DNA of 64,000 nt from Nitrospira sp. ND1 (GTDB taxonomy: Bacteria > Nitrospirota > Nitrospiria > Nitrospirales > Nitrospiraceae): NCBI RefSeq assembly GCF_900170025.1, contig NZ_FWEX01000006.1, positions 2,509,236 to 2,573,235 on the forward strand, given 5' to 3'. The translations under genes and the position numbers were made by a program. The notes beneath the pieces are model-generated. The model did no database searches. It was not told where the DNA came from and saw only the letters and a list, made by a program, of their open reading frames with translations. How positions within the stretch are numbered: position 1 is the stretch's first letter; every line of letters starts with the position of its first letter. This document shows, piece after piece, positions 53,412 to 63,278 of this stretch.

Positions 53412-55028
53412 ATGGAAAGCCTGCATCAACTCGAAGTGATCATCATGTTGCTTGCGGTGGTGCTCGCGCTGACGACCATCGCGCAGAAGATCCGTATCCC
53501 GTATCCGATCTTTCTGGTGTTGGGAGGTCTGGCGCTGGGTCTGGTGCCCGGCTTGCCCGCAGTGACACTCCATCCTGACCTCGTGTTCCTGGTCTTCCTG
53601 CCGCCGATCTTATGGGCCGCCGCCTATTTCACGTCCCTGCGCGAGTTTCGCCAGAATCTCCGGCCGATTTCGCTTCTGGCGGTCGGGTTGGTCCTGGCGA
53701 CCTCCGCCGGGGTGGCGTTTGTGGCCCATGCGCTCTTGCCCGGTATCGGGTGGGCGGAGGCCATCGCGCTGGGTGCAATCGTCTCGCCGCCCGACGCCGT
53801 GTCTGCGACGGCCATTGGGAAACGGCTGAGAATCCCCCGCCGGATCGTCACGATCCTGGAGGGGGAAAGTCTGGTCAACGACGCCACGGCGCTGGTGTTG
53901 TATCGGGCGGCTGTGGGCGCCGCAATGAGCGGTTCATTTGCACTCGGCCATACGCTGTTCGAGTTCGTATTCGCCGCGCTGGTGGGAGTGGTCATCGGCA
54001 TCGGGGTGGCCTGGCTCACGCGGTGGGCGCTCTGCGCGACGGACGACGGGTTTACGCAGATCGGCGTGACGTTGCTGGCGCCGTACATCGCCTGGGTGTG
54101 TGGGGAGTCGGTGCATGCCTCTGCGGTCCTGGCTTGTGTGGCGGGTGGGCTGTACCTTCGTCAGTCGTTCAGCGGCGCGGTGTCCCCGGCTACCAGATTG
54201 CAGGCGCGTGCGGTGTGGGATCTCCTGATCTTTATCTTGAATGGAGTCATTTTTATCCTGATCGGCCTGCAGTTGGGCGCGTTACGCGATTCGGTGCCGC
54301 CGGGCCAGTTCGGCCCGGTGCTCATTGCCGGGGCCTGGGTGAGCGCGACAGCTATCCTGGTTCGGCTTCTGTGGGTGCCGTTGGCCGCTCTCATCCCGCG
54401 ATGGTTGAGCGCGAAATTACGTGCACGTGACCCCATGCCACCATGGTCGGGCCTGTTCCTCATTTCCTGGACCGGCATGCGCGGGATTGTGACTCTGGCT
54501 GCCGCATTGGCGTTGCCGGTGGCAACCAGCACCGGTGTGCCATTTCCATTTCGCGCTGAAATTATTCTGATCAGCTTCACCGTGATTCTTGCGACCCTGG
54601 TCCTGCAGGGCCTCTCGTTGCCGCCGATCATCAGGCTGTTGCACCTCAGAGAAGACGATGGGTTGGAACAGGAAGAAACGCTGGCACGGGAACATGCGGC
54701 GACGGCGGCCTTGAATCGGCTGGATCAAGTAGCCACGGAAAACTGGGTGTCGCTGGAGCAGGTGGAGCGGGTGCGCCTGCGGTATCTCCAACGGCTGGAG
54801 CGGCTCACCAAGGCCAGTCTGGCGGAGGAGACGACTTTGAGTTCGACCACCGAATCCGTCCAGCGCCTGCAATATGAAACGTTAACGGCTGAGCGCATGG
54901 CGCTGATCGATCTTCGAGATAACGGCACGATCAGCGACGAAGTCCTTCACCGCTTAGAGCAGGAACTCGATGTGGCCGCGCTCCACCTGGGCGTTGGAGA
55001 GCGACGTCCCGGCAGAACCCACAGGTGA
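53412..55028 (+). CDS. Na+/H+ antiporter (NhaP-type, CPA1)
   Basis: The 538-residue membrane protein has about twelve helices and the CPA1 signature: the FPPILWAAAYF region, ALGAIVSPPDAVSATAIGKR, the ND pair in ILEGESLVNDATALVLYRAA, and SWTGMRGIVTLAAALALPVA. It exchanges sodium or another cation for protons. The C-terminal 120 residues are hydrophilic and coiled (RLRYLQRLERLTKASLAEET), a likely regulatory tail. The start at 53412 matches the family. Confidence 0.85.
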   Translation: MESLHQLEVIIMLLAVVLALTTIAQKIRIPYPIFLVLGGLALGLVPGLPAVTLHPDLVFLVFLPPILWAAAYFTSLREFRQNLRPISLLAVGLVLATSAGVAFVAHALLPGIGWAEAIALGAIVSPPDAVSATAIGKRLRIPRRIVTILEGESLVNDATALVLYRAAVGAAMSGSFALGHTLFEFVFAALVGVVIGIGVAWLTRWALCATDDGFTQIGVTLLAPYIAWVCGESVHASAVLACVAGGLYLRQSFSGAVSPATRLQARAVWDLLIFILNGVIFILIGLQLGALRDSVPPGQFGPVLIAGAWVSATAILVRLLWVPLAALIPRWLSAKLRARDPMPPWSGLFLISWTGMRGIVTLAAALALPVATSTGVPFPFRAEIILISFTVILATLVLQGLSLPPIIRLLHLREDDGLEQEETLAREHAATAALNRLDQVATENWVSLEQVERVRLRYLQRLERLTKASLAEETTLSSTTESVQRLQYETLTAERMALIDLRDNGTISDEVLHRLEQELDVAALHLGVGERRPGRTHR

Positions 55029-55324
55029 GCAAGGTCTGTTTGGATGACTTCCTCTTGATCAGGAACACCGCGGGCGTAAAGGCGTGACAACCGGCCGCAA
55101 CTCCTCTTCCCTCGTCGACTTCGCCACCTCGTTCCCTCGTTCATAGACCGGTGGTTGCGCGACTGCCACTTTCGTTCCCCCCTTCGCAGTAACACTTCAG
55201 AGGACTTTGCTCCCTTCCGGCGACTAATGGATAGTGCGCCCTCGGCAATAGGCAGGGGGTTCACTGAACACATGTGCTCGTGCCCGCTTCATGAGCCCGG
55301 GCACGGCGAGTAAGGAGTGTGAGG
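55029..55324. other. Intergenic region, nothing recognised
   Basis: The stretch holds the promoter of the next gene; AAGGAG at 55311-55316 is its ribosome site. No repeat or gene was seen. Confidence 0.35.
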
Positions 55325-55966
55325 ATGGCTGGCGCAAGGCGTTCGAAGGTCGTGATTGTTTTGTTCCTGGTTGGAGTGTTGTGTGGCATGGGGTGGGGAC
55401 CCGCCCATGCTGAGGAAAGCGGTGCGAATCCAGACGCGAAAACGGAAGAGCCGCATTGGGTGATCTCTATTCGAGGAGGCGTGGCTCAGACGACTCAGGA
55501 GCATGTCTCCAATGCGGTCGCATCGTTGGGCGGCGCGGGCAGCCTCCAATTCCTCTATCAATTTTCTCCGTATTTTCGTTTTGGTCTGACCGTTGATGGC
55601 CAGCAGCAAGCAGTCGATGTGAAGAATGGCGCGGGCACGTTCGGTGATCTGTTGACCGTCGCCGTCATGCCGACGATCGAAATGTGTCCGTTTCAAACCA
55701 CCACCGCGATTCCCTACCTCTCAGTCGGCCTTGGCATGAATTTCAACATGTTCTCTACGGCCACGCGGGTGCTTCCGCTGGATTACGGCAATACGTTTGC
55801 GGCGCGAATCGCAGGCGGACTCGACATTCCGTTGACGCCTCACTGGAGCCTCAATACGGAACTGGCGTGGCGGCTCAATAAGGGAGACTGGACGCAAATG
55901 GGTATGACCGGCCGGTTCGATGCCACGTCTGTCCTTGGCTTGGTCGGTATTCGATATATGTTCTGA
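55325..55966 (+). CDS. Outer-membrane beta-barrel protein
   Basis: The 213-residue product has a signal peptide ending in GPAHA and barrel strands (HWVISIRGGVAQTTQE, FSPYFRFGLTVDGQQQ, IPYLSVGLGMNFNMF, HWSLNTELAWRLNKG) ending in a terminal phenylalanine (LVGIRYMF). It resembles the barrel at 29600. An upstream GTG at 55319 is less likely. Substrate or ligand is unknown. Confidence 0.8.
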   Translation: MAGARRSKVVIVLFLVGVLCGMGWGPAHAEESGANPDAKTEEPHWVISIRGGVAQTTQEHVSNAVASLGGAGSLQFLYQFSPYFRFGLTVDGQQQAVDVKNGAGTFGDLLTVAVMPTIEMCPFQTTTAIPYLSVGLGMNFNMFSTATRVLPLDYGNTFAARIAGGLDIPLTPHWSLNTELAWRLNKGDWTQMGMTGRFDATSVLGLVGIRYMF

Positions 55967-56137
55967 CGCTCGCTCCGGCGATCGTTCCGCAGGAATGCCG
56001 GATGTGCTTATCCCGCCTTGTTCTGCTGTCCTTCATCCGATTCTCTTTCGGCGACCTCCGCTGTCGGTGAGTCCACCGTACCGACAGCGGAAGCCACCCC
56101 GCTTGACGCGCGCGCCTGCTGCGGGTAGGTTCGCCCC

Positions 56138-56608
56138 ATGTCGATTCGTATTACTCAGGCACAACCGTCCGATGCGCCGCTCATTGCCGGACTGGTCGGA
56201 GACTTGTTGCGGGAGATCATGGCGGCCATTGAGACGAGGGCGTTTGAGTTTTCTTTGACCGATACGGAGATTCGGGCTCGTGGCTGGGTGACTGATGGGA
56301 GCTATACCGTGCTCCTGGCCCATGAGGACGAGACAGCAGCGGGATTTCTGGCCTTATCCGAGTGTCGAGCGCTTTATGCAGAGGGGGAATTCGGGATCAT
56401 CCCGGAATTGTATGTGCGTCCGGCATTCCGTTCCCGCAAGTTGGGCACCATGCTCGTGGCAGAGGCGAAGCAGGTTGCCCGGTCGAAAGGATGGACCAGG
56501 CTGGAGGTGACGACACCTCCACTCCCGCAGTTCGACCGGACCCTGGCGTTTTATGAACGACAGGGATTCAGCATTTCCGGCGGACGGAAAATGAAACTGT
56601 CTCTGTGA
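56138..56608 (+). CDS. GNAT acetyltransferase
   Basis: The 156-residue enzyme has the acetyl-CoA fold: IRITQAQPSDAPLIAGLVGD, then ELYVRPAFRSRKLGTMLVAE with the RxxGxG-type loop (RSRKLG), and the terminal FYERQGFSISGGRKMKLSL. It acetylates an amine; the target is unknown. Its stop overlaps the GTG start of the peptidase-like gene by four bases. In some bacteria GNAT and C39-like domains are fused, so the pair is likely functional together. Confidence 0.85.
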   Translation: MSIRITQAQPSDAPLIAGLVGDLLREIMAAIETRAFEFSLTDTEIRARGWVTDGSYTVLLAHEDETAAGFLALSECRALYAEGEFGIIPELYVRPAFRSRKLGTMLVAEAKQVARSKGWTRLEVTTPPLPQFDRTLAFYERQGFSISGGRKMKLSL

Positions 56609-57024
56609 TCCGGCCCGTTGTTCAAGAAGAGCGAACCGGCTGTGGCATTGCGGCAGCGGCCGCGTTGGCAGGTGTGTCCTATGCGCGCGCGAAGGCCGTC
56701 GCCGCTTCGTTGGGCATCTCTGCTCAAGATCCGAAGCTGTGGTCCGAAACGGCATCGGTGCGGCGGCTGCTGACACAATTCGGTCTGCGTCCCTCGCGGG
56801 CGACCAAACCGTTTCGCTCCTGGACCGGTTTGCCGGATTGCGCGTTGCTGGCCATCAAGTGGCATCTGGAGCAGGGACGACCGTTCTGGCACTGGGTCCT
56901 GTTCGTGCGAGAGAACGACCGGTCGTACGTGGTAGATTCCAACCCGACATTGAAGGATTCCCTTCGGACCGACTTCGGGCGTATGAGGCCGGTGTGGTTT
57001 CTGACTGTGACGATGAAGAGGTAA
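56605..57024 (+). CDS. C39-like cysteine peptidase
   Basis: The 139-residue protein has the papain-like order: EERTGCGIAAAAALAG with C13 after Q7, then HWVLFV with H96 and VVDSN with D111, the expected Cys-His-Asp set. It lacks a leader or transport domain, so it may process a small protein or work in the cytoplasm. It starts at a GTG overlapping the GNAT stop by four bases, and the flavoprotein gene follows three bases later. Confidence 0.7.
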   Translation: MIRPVVQEERTGCGIAAAAALAGVSYARAKAVAASLGISAQDPKLWSETASVRRLLTQFGLRPSRATKPFRSWTGLPDCALLAIKWHLEQGRPFWHWVLFVRENDRSYVVDSNPTLKDSLRTDFGRMRPVWFLTVTMKR

Positions 57025-57027
57025 CAG

Positions 57028-58266
57028 GTGAAGATCGCGATTATCGGTGGCGGGCCGGCCGGGCTCATGGCCGCTGAGGCGGCATTGGCCGGCGGGGCGC
57101 AGGTCGCGCTGTACGATTCGATGGCGTCCGTGGGGCGCAAGTTTCTGTTGGCCGGAAAAGGCGGGCTGAACCTGACTCACTCCGATCCGCCCGATCTTTT
57201 CCTCAGCCGGTATGGCGAGCGCCGCGCGCAGGTCGCGCCCTGGTTGGCCGAGTTCGGGGCCGACGCGATTCGCACGTGGGCGCGCGGGCTTGGTGTCGAG
57301 ACGTATGTCGGCTCCTCCGGTCGTGTGTTTCCGACGGATATGAAGGCTGCACCGCTGCTGCGCGCCTGGTTACGGCGGTTGCGTCAGGCGGGAATGATGA
57401 TTCATGTGCGGCATCGTTGGCATGGCTGGGATGAAAAGAAGGCCCTCTGTTTCGAAACGCCGCAAGGTACGACCTCCGTACGGGCGGATGCGGTCATCCT
57501 GGCGTTGGGTGGAGGCAGCTGGCCCAAACTCGGCTCGAATGGCGCATGGGTGCCGTTGCTCGCGGGGCGTTCCATTTCGATCGCTCCGTTGCGACCGGCG
57601 AATTGCGGGTTTGATGTGGGGTGGACCGAACACTTCCGGACCAAGTTCGCGGGGCATCCGGTGAAAACGGTGGGCGTGGTGGCGAAATCACCGACCGGCG
57701 CCGTGATGCGCCGCATGGGGGAGTTCGTGATCACTGAGACCGGTGTTGAAGGTGGTGTGATTTATGCCGTGGCCTCTTGCCTCCGCGATGAAATTGAAGC
57801 CACCGGCCGTGGCACGCTGCGGTTGGATCTGGCGCCGGACCGTGAACTGCCGCGTTTGATCAAGGATCTCTCTCAGCCGCGCGGAAAAAAGACGATAGCC
57901 ACGCATTTGCAGCGGCGCGCCCATATCGACGGGGTGAAGGCCGGGCTGCTTCGTGAGATTGTTCCCAAGGAAGATTTTGCAGACCCGACCCGTCTGGCGG
58001 CCGCGATCAAAGCCTTGCCGCTTACACTGACGGCGCCTCGCCCCTTGGAGGAGGCGATCAGCACGGCAGGCGGTGTGACCTGTGAGGCGCTCGACAAGCG
58101 GTTGATGCTTAAAGCGTTGCCTGGAGTGTTCTGCGCAGGAGAAATGGTGGATTGGGAGGCGCCGACGGGCGGGTATCTGCTCACGGCCTGTTTCGCCAGC
58201 GGGCGCACAGCCGGTGTTGGTGCGGTCGCCTGGCTCACGGAGCGTGCAGGGCGTGCTAAGGCATAA
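57028..58266 (+). CDS. HI0933-type flavoprotein
   Basis: The 412-residue protein binds FAD (GGGPAGLMAAEAALAGGAQV at the start, KGGLNLTH, CEALDKRLMLKALPGVFCAG and AGEMVDWEAPTGGYLLTACF at the end). This is the HI0933/TIGR03862-type family, uncharacterised flavoproteins with a Rossmann fold and inserted domain. It starts at a GTG three bases after the C39-like gene and overlaps the next gene, so the four genes at 56.1-58.8 kb form one operon. A related flavoprotein begins at 63.7 kb. Confidence 0.85.
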   Translation: MKIAIIGGGPAGLMAAEAALAGGAQVALYDSMASVGRKFLLAGKGGLNLTHSDPPDLFLSRYGERRAQVAPWLAEFGADAIRTWARGLGVETYVGSSGRVFPTDMKAAPLLRAWLRRLRQAGMMIHVRHRWHGWDEKKALCFETPQGTTSVRADAVILALGGGSWPKLGSNGAWVPLLAGRSISIAPLRPANCGFDVGWTEHFRTKFAGHPVKTVGVVAKSPTGAVMRRMGEFVITETGVEGGVIYAVASCLRDEIEATGRGTLRLDLAPDRELPRLIKDLSQPRGKKTIATHLQRRAHIDGVKAGLLREIVPKEDFADPTRLAAAIKALPLTLTAPRPLEEAISTAGGVTCEALDKRLMLKALPGVFCAGEMVDWEAPTGGYLLTACFASGRTAGVGAVAWLTERAGRAKA

Positions 58267-58813
58267 CACGACCAACGACGGGGTTGTGGCCCTGATCGTC
58301 CCTGGCATCGGCAATTCGGGACCCGGCCATTGGCAAACCTTGTGGGAGGAGCGGCACCCTGGCTGGCAGCGAGTGCAGCAGCGTGACTGGGATCGTCCGG
58401 TCTGTGCGGAATGGCTGCGCGGGCTTGATGCCGCCATGGCTCGTCTTTCTGCTCCGCCTGTGCTGATCGCGCATAGCATGGGTTGTCTGTTGGTCGCGCA
58501 CTGGGCGAAACGTTCCTCGCTTCGTGTTCGTGCTGCGTTTCTGGTCGCAGTCCCGGATCCTGCCGGCCCCATGTTTCCGCCTGCTGCGCAGGGTTTTCAG
58601 CCGGTCCCTTCGGAGAAACTTCGGTTTCCCAGTCTGGTGGTGGCGAGCAGCAACGATCCGTTCGGTTCCGTCGCCTATGCGCGGCGTTGTGCTGCTGATT
58701 GGGGCAGTGACTTTGTGGAGGTTGGTGCCGTCGGCCACATCAACGCGGACAGCGGTCTCAGTGACTGGCCGGCCGGGCTTGCGTTATTCGATGGCTTCTT
58801 GAAGTCGTTGTGA
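58253..58813 (+). CDS. RBBP9/YdeN-type alpha/beta hydrolase
   Basis: The product of about 186 residues has the family order: LIVPGIGNSGPGHWQTLWEE at the start, VLIAHSMGCLLVAHWA with the nucleophile S in AHSMGC, and DPFGSVAYARRCAADWG plus GAVGHINADSGLSDWPAG carrying the acid and histidine. It is a serine hydrolase of unknown substrate. A GTG at 58253 or 58244, overlapping the flavoprotein stop, is the likely start; no ATG is near. Confidence 0.8.
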   Translation: MLRHNTTNDGVVALIVPGIGNSGPGHWQTLWEERHPGWQRVQQRDWDRPVCAEWLRGLDAAMARLSAPPVLIAHSMGCLLVAHWAKRSSLRVRAAFLVAVPDPAGPMFPPAAQGFQPVPSEKLRFPSLVVASSNDPFGSVAYARRCAADWGSDFVEVGAVGHINADSGLSDWPAGLALFDGFLKSL

Positions 58814-58837
58814 CCCCTCGCCGTCTGCGTTCGTATC

Positions 58838-58900
58838 TCGTGAAACGTGAAGCGTATCTCGTCAGGACGAGATACGAGCGACGGGATACGGTCTGCGTTC
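58838..58900. repeat. Family C repeat
   Basis: GTGAAACGTGAAGCGTATCT with CGTCAGGAC and a following GACGAGATACGAGCGAC form a small palindrome: CGTATCTCGTC pairs with GACGAGATACG. It lies between convergent genes. Confidence 0.6.
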
Positions 58901-58923
58901 GATGCGCTTCACCGCGCATGTCG

Positions 58924-59706
58924 CTAGAGCAGGATCTGTCGATATTCCGGCGAGGCGAGTGTTCCTGCTTTCAGATCCCAGTCGATGAGGAAAATGGCAG
59001 ACCGTTCCGAGGACATCGAGAGGAGTCGCCGCCCGTCCTGAGCCACCACACTGTCCGCCTTCCTGAAATCGAGGGTGCGATCGGCTCCGGTGCGGTTGCA
59101 CACGAAGAGGGGCAGTCCGGTGTCTTTTGTGCAACGTTCCCACTCGCCGTTCGGGCCGTGCAGTCCAGGAGCCCAGGCCGCCGACGAGACCAGGATCTGC
59201 GCGCCTTTCGCTTTCAAGCTATTGGCAATGCCTGGGGAGAAGGCGTCGGCGCAGATGAGCATCCCGACGTTCCCGAGTGGCTCCATCGGAAAGACCGTCG
59301 TTTCCGTGCCGGGAGTCGACCAGGCTTCGGACCCGACGCGCAGCGCATTGATCTTGCGATGTGATCCTGCCAGGCGTCCGTCGGGGGCGATGGCGAAGAC
59401 GGTGTTGTAGAGTCGGCCGGATTGCGGGTCCCGCTCAGGATGTGAGAGGAAGATGGCGACGCGCTTCCTGGCGGCAAATAGGCGGACCTTCTCCATCCAG
59501 GGATCCGGCTGCGGGGCGATCCAGTCCGTGCCGAGTGTATCGGCGAAGGTGTAGCCGCCGACCGCGAGTTCCGGCGTGATGATCCAGGCGGCTCCGAGGC
59601 ACGCGGCTTTCGTGATCGCGTGCGCGATCAGGTGACGATTTTTCGCCAGAGCGCCGGGTATCGGAGCCAGATGCAGGAACGCGATTCGTAATCGGATGTC
59701 GGCCAT
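58924..59706 (-). CDS. Nitrilase-superfamily carbon-nitrogen hydrolase
   Basis: The 260-residue enzyme has the Glu-Lys-Cys triad: E46 in TPELAVGGY, K118 in GSHRKINAL and C152 in LICADAFSP. It would hydrolyse an amide or similar bond; the subtype cannot be told, though it is close to the aliphatic-amidase-like members with RVGSEAWSTPG. It is convergent with the hydrolase gene and leaves the AsmA gene divergent. Confidence 0.85.
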   Translation of the reverse strand: MADIRLRIAFLHLAPIPGALAKNRHLIAHAITKAACLGAAWIITPELAVGGYTFADTLGTDWIAPQPDPWMEKVRLFAARKRVAIFLSHPERDPQSGRLYNTVFAIAPDGRLAGSHRKINALRVGSEAWSTPGTETTVFPMEPLGNVGMLICADAFSPGIANSLKAKGAQILVSSAAWAPGLHGPNGEWERCTKDTGLPLFVCNRTGADRTLDFRKADSVVAQDGRRLLSMSSERSAIFLIDWDLKAGTLASPEYRQILL

Positions 59707-59910
59707 CGGTCACCTGTACGGCATACGCGTGCCTGATTGTTCTGATCAGGCCGGACTGTAGCATAGCAAGCCGTTGATATCGACTAAGCATGGCCGGCTC
59801 GATGGACAGGGCATTCTCATCATACGTAGAGGCTCGTCACGATCGGCTCATCTCCGCGGCTTGTGCCTGCCGCTTCTGTTGCGTACAGTGAACCAGAGGC
59901 CAATTGCGCG

Positions 59911-62900
59911 ATGGACCAATCCACAACAATTCCTTCCGCCAGGAAAAGAGGACGCACCGCGCTTGTCCTTTTGTTGCTGGTGATGCTGTGTATCGGTGGG
60001 TTGCTGGCGTTACCCTGGATGCTCAATCGTCCGTCAATCGGGGCGGCGTTGCTGCAGCAGTTTGAACGGCGCACGGGCCACGCATTGTCGGTCAAGGCCT
60101 GGCATGTTCGAATCCTTCCGTCCATTCGGGTTGAATTGCTGCAGACGCAGCTCCACGCACCCGGTTCCACCAGGCCGTTATTGAGTGCCGATCGCCTGGA
60201 GATTACGCTCCAATGGCTGCCGCTATTGGAGGGACGAGTCGTCGCCCATGATCTGGTCATCGATCGGCCTCGCCTCACGGTCAGCCGGGCGACCGACGGC
60301 ACCTGGTCTCTGGGCGGAACCGCTCCTGCGGCATCACCCGGCGAGTCGGATTCGCTCACTCCGATGGTACAGATGGTCAGGAATCTCCTCGTAATCGATG
60401 GCGCGATCACGGTCGTCGACGAGTCGAACTCCGCTCCTCGCGTTCCCGTTCACATTGTGGTGAGCCAGGGAACTCTGTCGAATGAGATGATGGGGCGTCA
60501 CGCGAAGGTGCAGTTATCCGGCGAGATTCCGCAAGCGGCGGACAGAGCGGCCTTTACCTTCGGTGGATTCCTGATCGGAAATCATGAAAGCGGCGGGATG
60601 CAGGCGGAGGGAGATCTCCGATTGCACCACATCCATGTACGACAGGCCCTATCGGTATGGGGAGGTCAGGACTCGATTTTCGATGGTCTGACGGGCGCGG
60701 CGCAACTCGATGCCCACGTGCGAGTGACCGCCGGAACCGATGGCTATGAGATGGCCGCGGACAACTGGAAAGCCCAGCTCGCGGACCTGTCGATACAGGG
60801 GACCGCGACAGTATCCGGCCGGGGAGCCGATCGGCCTCGCTATTCGGCAACCCTGTCCGCCGCGCCGGTCATGGTCACTCGGTTGATGAGTCATCTCCCC
60901 TCTGCCTGGATTCCTGCACAGATTCGAGACCGGCTTGTGGAGTACGGTGTGGATGGGCTGGTGACATTGCAGACCCTGTCTGTTTCCGGCGAAGTCGGAT
61001 CCGGTGCGCGACCGGATCTCAGTGGAAGCATCGGTCTACGAAACGGCCGTATGACGCTCCATTCCCGGTATCCTTCCATTGAAGACTTGTCAGCCGGTCT
61101 TGTATTCGATAGCTCACAGGTCCGCGTCACGGCTCTTCGTGCGACTGTGGGCCCGTTGCGCCTGACGGGGGACGATTTGCTCATCAGGCAGTGGCACGGC
61201 GATCCGCAGGTCGACCTTAAGATTTCCGGAGCCGGTTCCCTGGCAGGATTGGTGGAGGTCGCACGGCAAATCGAAGACGTGCCGATTCTGCACGCCCTAT
61301 TGTCCCGGGTGCAGGGGGCGACAGGCGATGTTGAAGGAGTCGCCCACGTGGTCGGGAATCCGGATGAGAAGACAGGCCTTTCGCTGGTCGACGTCGATCT
61401 CAGACTCCGCCACGCCGGTTTTCGCAGCGCCCTGCTTCCGCTCGATGTCCGGGAGGTTCAGGCGCACATCCATGTGTCGCCGACGGTGGTGCGCATCGAA
61501 CGCCTGGAAGGCCAAGTGGGGCCTGCCGCGTTCGATGCCGGAGGGGAGCTGACCTGGACAGGAAGCGAATTTTCTTCCGATGTGACAATAAGCATGGTTG
61601 CAGACGCCGCTAACGCCTGGTCGTGGATCGCGAATGCTGTCGAAGTCGGCCCCAGGCCGGATGTGGAGGGGGTCGTCCGCATGCAGGCTACCGTAACCGG
61701 CAGGGTCGATGAACCGCGTTTCGCGGGTCAGATTCAACTCAAGTCCGTCGGAATGCGCATTCCCACCATCCTCACCAAGCCGCTGCACGCACCCGCCTCC
61801 ATCGATTTTGATACCCGCCTGTCCGGCGGCAGCCTCTTGGCGATCCGGCACGTCGGACTCGTATTGCCGCCGGTGCAAATCATCGGCGACGGAACCCTCA
61901 GCCTCTCGGAGGGCATGGCCTTTGCTGGGAATGTCTCGTCCGGTGCGATCGCGCTGAATAAATTGCCGGCCGGCATTACGCTTGGGCCGATGAAGGCCGG
62001 GACGATCAGCACGAAACTCCATATGGAAGGACAGATACGGGACCGGGCGTCCTGGCGGACGTCGGGAGAAATTCGGTTCGATCGCGGCACGATCGTTCTG
62101 GACGCGTTGCGTGATCCGATTCACGAAGCCTTTGTGACGCTCCGGTTCGATCAAGACAAGATTCTGATCCCGCGTTTGGCGTTTCATGTGGGTGAGAGCG
62201 ACCTCCGGATCTCCGGTTCCATTGCGCAATGGGCGGAATCGCCGAAGGCCCGTCTGGTGATTGAATCATCTCAAGTCGACATCGCCGCGTTCCTTCCCTC
62301 ACCTCAGCCATCATCCGAATCACGTAGGGGCCGATTTGACGGGAAGTCCTGGTGGTCTGAGGGCAGGGTTGACGCGTTCTTCTTCGCCGATCATCTCTAT
62401 TACAAAAAATTTCTAGTCACGGACTTGTCCGGCCGGGTCGTGTGGGACCATGGTCTGTTGACGGTCGAGCGGATCAGCGGCGATACCAACGAGGGGCATG
62501 TCGGCGGTCAGATCAAGGTCCGGTCGACAGGACGGAGGGTTGAGCAGGCCAGGAGCACGTTTCATGCGAGCGGCATTCCGATCGAGCGCGTCTTATCTCT
62601 CGTCCGGGAGGAACCTGCACTGTCGGGGTGGCTCACGACGTCGGGCAAACTGCAGGCGGAATTCGAGCGCACGGGCTTCACTCTGGATGCCTTGACCAGC
62701 CGTCAGCCGATTCAGATTCTGATCGAGGACGGACGACTGTATCAGGTGCCCGTGATTTCCGCATTGCTCTCGGTCATGAACCTGCCGGCGGTACTGCAGG
62801 GGCAAGTGAATCTCGCTAAGGACGGGTTGCCGCTTGATCGGCTCAAGATGGTGCTGTCCATCAGCAACGGCGTCGTCCAGGCCAAAGAATTCCTGCTCGA

Positions 62901-63255
62901 CAGTCCCGTCCTCAAGATCAGCGGGACAGGGCGGTACGACATCCAGGCGGACCGGTTCGATATGGTGCTGGCTACCAGCCCGCTCGGGTCCTATTCCGCG
63001 GTGCTCAAACGCATTCCATTGTTCGGCCACCTCCTGGCCGGGGATCGACAGGGATTCGATACGGCAATCTTTGAACTGAAGGGCTCGGCGAACAATCCGG
63101 ACTTGCGGTATCTGCCCACGGAATCACTAATGACGGGGCTAAAGGGGACGGCTCAATTGGCCTTTGACATTCTCGTCAATGCGGTGACCCTGCCGCAAAA
63201 GGCCTACTCGATGATCGAAGAGGGAATCACTGGAGACGAAGACGAGGAGTTTTGA
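59911..63255 (+). CDS. Large AsmA-like protein
   Basis: The 1114-residue protein has a single N-terminal membrane helix (ALVLLLLVMLCIGGLLALPW) and an AsmA/YhdP-type periplasmic repeat structure with beta-strand groove units (LSADRLEITLQWLPLLEGRV, FHASGIPIERVLSLVREEPA) and a C-terminal AsmA-like region (DRFDMVLATSPLGSYSAVLK, RIPLFGHLLAGDRQGFDTAI). Such proteins form long bridges that move phospholipids between membranes. The start at 59911 is preferred because the upstream 16 residues are not signal-like. Confidence 0.8.
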   Translation: MDQSTTIPSARKRGRTALVLLLLVMLCIGGLLALPWMLNRPSIGAALLQQFERRTGHALSVKAWHVRILPSIRVELLQTQLHAPGSTRPLLSADRLEITLQWLPLLEGRVVAHDLVIDRPRLTVSRATDGTWSLGGTAPAASPGESDSLTPMVQMVRNLLVIDGAITVVDESNSAPRVPVHIVVSQGTLSNEMMGRHAKVQLSGEIPQAADRAAFTFGGFLIGNHESGGMQAEGDLRLHHIHVRQALSVWGGQDSIFDGLTGAAQLDAHVRVTAGTDGYEMAADNWKAQLADLSIQGTATVSGRGADRPRYSATLSAAPVMVTRLMSHLPSAWIPAQIRDRLVEYGVDGLVTLQTLSVSGEVGSGARPDLSGSIGLRNGRMTLHSRYPSIEDLSAGLVFDSSQVRVTALRATVGPLRLTGDDLLIRQWHGDPQVDLKISGAGSLAGLVEVARQIEDVPILHALLSRVQGATGDVEGVAHVVGNPDEKTGLSLVDVDLRLRHAGFRSALLPLDVREVQAHIHVSPTVVRIERLEGQVGPAAFDAGGELTWTGSEFSSDVTISMVADAANAWSWIANAVEVGPRPDVEGVVRMQATVTGRVDEPRFAGQIQLKSVGMRIPTILTKPLHAPASIDFDTRLSGGSLLAIRHVGLVLPPVQIIGDGTLSLSEGMAFAGNVSSGAIALNKLPAGITLGPMKAGTISTKLHMEGQIRDRASWRTSGEIRFDRGTIVLDALRDPIHEAFVTLRFDQDKILIPRLAFHVGESDLRISGSIAQWAESPKARLVIESSQVDIAAFLPSPQPSSESRRGRFDGKSWWSEGRVDAFFFADHLYYKKFLVTDLSGRVVWDHGLLTVERISGDTNEGHVGGQIKVRSTGRRVEQARSTFHASGIPIERVLSLVREEPALSGWLTTSGKLQAEFERTGFTLDALTSRQPIQILIEDGRLYQVPVISALLSVMNLPAVLQGQVNLAKDGLPLDRLKMVLSISNGVVQAKEFLLDSPVLKISGTGRYDIQADRFDMVLATSPLGSYSAVLKRIPLFGHLLAGDRQGFDTAIFELKGSANNPDLRYLPTESLMTGLKGTAQLAFDILVNAVTLPQKAYSMIEEGITGDEDEEF

Positions 63256-63278
63256 GCCGACGACAGGATACCGGAGTC

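Noticed and set aside
61297-62229. 310-codon frame on the minus strand
   Set aside because: Antisense to the AsmA-like gene with no start signal.
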